Assembly (NCBI GenBank): GCA_016946835.1
Contig: JACVTC010000015.1
Location: 1,536,001 to 1,600,000 of the forward strand
DNA: 64,000 nt
From: Neocallimastix lanati (nom. inval.)
Taxonomy: Eukaryota; Neocallimastigomycota; Neocallimastigomycetes; Neocallimastigales; Neocallimastigaceae
Direction of reading: 5' to 3'
Below the pieces are notes generated by a model. That model did not search any database. It was not told the origin of the DNA and worked only from the letters and a program-made list of their open reading frames with translations. This document shows, in pieces, positions 61,547-64,000 of the stretch (positions are counted from its first letter, which is position 1; each line of letters begins with the position of its first letter). Made by a program: the position numbers and the translations under genes.

Positions 61547-62795
61547 AAATAAATTTCTTACAATTCAGTTAAATTTTCCAATTTAATAAAACTGTATGGA
61601 ATACTTCCAGATAATTCATTATTATTTAATATTCTAAAATATTTATATTTATATATATAATGATTTAATAAATAAATTTATATTATATTATATTAGATTA
61701 TATTATAAAAGATAGATAGATTCTTTTTATTTCATAAAATAATAACTTACAATGATTTTAAATTTTTTAATTTACGATAAGAGTTAGGAATTGTACCGTA
61801 ATATTTATTAAATGATAAATCTCTAAATATATTACAATAAGTATTAAAATATACATTAGAATTAAAATAAAATTAAATTTTTCCTGAAATTTTAAATAAA
61901 CATATATTTATAAATTTATTAACATATATATATATACATACAATTTTTCTAATTTGTTTAATTTAATGAAGTATTCAGGAAGGGTTTCTTTAAATCCATT
62001 ATTTGTCATAACTCTAATTCATGAATATATATATATATATTAAATATATGAAGTTTAATGAATATTGAGTATATCATTGATATATACTTAGTTTAAATTT
62101 TTAAATTAAATTAATTTTATTATTAATAAAAATAAATAATTAAAAAACTAATAATAACAATAATAACAATAACATACAAGGATTTTAAATTTTTTAAGTT
62201 CGTAATACCAGTTGGTGCTTTACACCAACTTTGATAGCTCAATTCACTTTTATAAATAATATACGTTCAAACAGCACATTAAATTTTTTTTTAAAAAAAA
62301 AAAAAATTAATAAGATTTTCTTTATTTCCTCATTTATATAATTTTGGATAATATATTTAGATATTTTTTTTTTTTTTATTGATAATATTATATTACATAT
62401 ATAAATTACTCACAATGATTCTAAATGTTTTAAATTAGCAAATTCACTTATAGTATCTTCTAATTTTACATTAGAACTAAAGCATGAAATACCTATCAAT
62501 TTGCTAATATATATAAATATCAATTTTTATTAAAATTTTTATTTATTTATTTATTTATTTATCTATTTATTTATTACATTCCGATAACGTTATTAGCATT
62601 ACAAGTTACAACATCTAAATCACAACAATTATTTGCTACAAATTTTAATTTAAATGATCCTAATTTTTTTACTGCTTCTCGTACAATAGCACAGTCTGGA
62701 ATTTCTTGACTTCTAACACTTAATATATTTTTTGTTATTAGACAAAAAGATAAAACTTTTAATAATAAACAACTTTTTAATATTAATTTAACCAT
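61071..62795 (-). CDS. LRR membrane protein with shortened C-terminus (LRR gene B)
   Basis: Paralogue of LRR gene A. Exons by GT-AG are 62578-62795, 62414-62503, 62178-62246, 61942-62013, 61751-61822, 61562-61633 and 61071-61416. They give 312 codons in a continuous frame, and every intron is in phase 2. A signal peptide (VLSFCLITKNILS) and the cysteine cap (CAIVREAVKKLG, NNCCDLDVVTCNANNVIG) precede LRRs such as DTISEFANLKHLESL, GTIPNSYRKLKNLKSL and SGSIPYSFIKLENLTE. Then come CDYASTDLC and CTTNLKGIC, an acidic stretch, and a final hydrophobic segment (YHVFFIYILLLILF) that ends the protein two residues later. It would therefore be anchored by a C-terminal helix with no cytosolic tail. The hydrophobic end is read in a shifted frame relative to gene A, and the old tail survives as a relic downstream. 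Function is unknown. Confidence 0.75.
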
Positions 62796-63138
62796 TTTAA
62801 CTTTTATTTTTTATTTTTTGTATTTGAATTTGAATTTAAATTTAAATTTGAATTTGAATTTGAATTTGAATATATTATATTTAATATACTTAAATAAATC
62901 TTATTAATTTTTCAATTTAATTATTAATGTATTTTTTTTTTTATTATTATTTTTTATATTTATTTTAATATTTATTTTTATTTTTTTTTTTTTTTTTTTT
63001 TTATTTGTATTTTTTATTTTTATTTTATTTTATTCAAACTTTGTTTTATTAAATTATGGTTCATTATTCTATTTTTTACTATTTATTTCTTTTATCTTTA
63101 ATATTTTAAAGATAAAAATTTTAAATATCTATAATATT

Positions 63139-63187
<49 letters not shown>

Positions 63188-63393
63188 TTTTTTTTTTAAA
63201 GTTGAAATTTACAAATGAAAGAACAAAACAATTTTTAAAATTCAAAAAAAAAAAAAAAAAATTTTTTTATATATATTTTATTTAATATCAAATAAAAGTT
63301 TTTTTTTTTTTTTAGAATATTCAAAAAATAAATGAATAAATAAATAAATGAAATCCTTAAATATAAATATAGGTTACACAAATATACAAAATT

Positions 63394-63424
<31 letters not shown>

Positions 63425-63511
63425 TATAACATTTTAATATTTATGTAATTTTTTTTTATAATTGATAGGGTTTACTATAAAAAATTAGTTTATATTAGAA
63501 AAATTCTTTAA
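62796..63511. other. AT-rich interval with a TTTGAA hexanucleotide repeat
   Basis: A (TTTGAA/TTTAAA) repeat at 62821-62871 just upstream of LRR gene B, then T-rich runs, TA runs at 63140-63182 and A/T runs. No gene is seen. The stretch 63484-63511 is the 3' flank of LRR gene C. Confidence 0.6.
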
Positions 63512-64000
63512 TTATTTTCTACTCCTTTTTTCGTCTGTATTTACGTCAGTACAATTAATATTAATACCTTGATAAGCAGGTAGTATATTTTGAGAATTAT
63601 TTGGTGGATTATCTACTTTTGAAGTTTCGGTAGCAGGATATCCTTGGACAAATGCTGGTGGATAACTTTGTTGATAGTATTGTGGATAAGTGGTAAAACC
63701 TTGGGGAGGAGGAGGATAACCTTGATTTGGTAATGTATAAAGTTGAACTGGTACAGGATAAGCTGCATAAGGTACATTGACAGCAGAAGTGGAATTAGGA
63801 TCAACATTTGGATAAGGTACATATGTTGGATTGATTGTCATGGATGATCCAGGTACATTATTATAAGAGGAACTAGGATAATTACTATTATTGTTAAGAG
63901 GTTTTTCATTTGATCCATTATTATTCATAAGAAGTCTTCCTTCTTCTTCTTACTATAAATATATAAATATATACAATTTTTCCAATCTAATAAAACTATA
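63512..64000 (-). pseudogene. LRR gene C, 3' part, rearranged and running off the window
   Basis: The last exon gives a proline- and tyrosine-rich tail like that of gene A: PTYVPYPNVDPNS, LPNQGYPPPPQGF, FVQGYPATE and NILPAYQG. Only about 22 bases separate it from an LRR exon (63975-64000, YSFIRLEK) with a normal donor, which is too short for a usual intron. Using that donor and the nearest acceptor (63953-63954) puts the tail out of frame. The second cysteine cluster and membrane helix expected in between are missing. The sequence looks like a deletion fusing the middle of the gene to its tail. The 5' part lies outside the window. Confidence 0.55.

Overview
The window is eukaryotic DNA of extreme A+T content: long poly-A and poly-T runs, AAT, AAAT and AAAAT microsatellites, short GT-AG introns, and genes that stand out as islands of more complex sequence. 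Three things together suggest an anaerobic gut fungus (Neocallimastigomycota): small heat-shock genes in multicopy clusters, AAA-ATPase-like/PD-(D/E)XK family genes, and secreted leucine-rich-repeat (LRR) proteins with one repeat per exon. This placement is inference from gene content and base composition. A Dictyostelium-like amoeba is the main alternative.

Layout. 1-6.4 kb: one unrecognised 413-codon gene on the minus strand, a short echo of its C-terminus at 5.7 kb, and simple repeats. About 6.4-47.5 kb: an array of 13 near-identical Hsp20 (alpha-crystallin) genes in strictly alternating orientation. They form six complete divergent pairs plus one half pair, repeated about every 4.8-5.2 kb. 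The half pair is interrupted by about 9.7 kb of foreign or rearranged DNA (23.6-33.3 kb). That insert holds two AAA-ATPase-like modules split by a Ty1/copia reverse-transcriptase fragment, a roughly 0.4-0.55 kb direct repeat on each side of this block, and decayed LRR exons. 48.3-51.2 kb: a four-exon GDA1/CD39-family nucleoside diphosphatase gene, complete with an N-terminal membrane anchor. 51.2-54.6 kb: gene-poor, with a 245-bp MITE-like inverted-repeat element and a strong hairpin. 54.6-64 kb: three tandem minus-strand LRR membrane-protein genes, the first with a long proline-rich tail, the second with its tail decayed, the third rearranged and running off the window.

The most unusual structure is the Hsp20 array. 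Both kinds of spacer between the genes (the divergent, promoter-bearing one and the convergent, 3'-flanking one) occur in both orientations in different copies. This is what repeated inversion or conversion between inverted-repeat genes would leave. The coding sequences stay intact and nearly identical, while promoters, an internal K/E/N-rich repeat and the spacers vary. Functionally the window combines cytosolic chaperones, Golgi-type nucleotide hydrolysis for glycosylation and cell-surface LRR proteins. Nothing shows that these work together.
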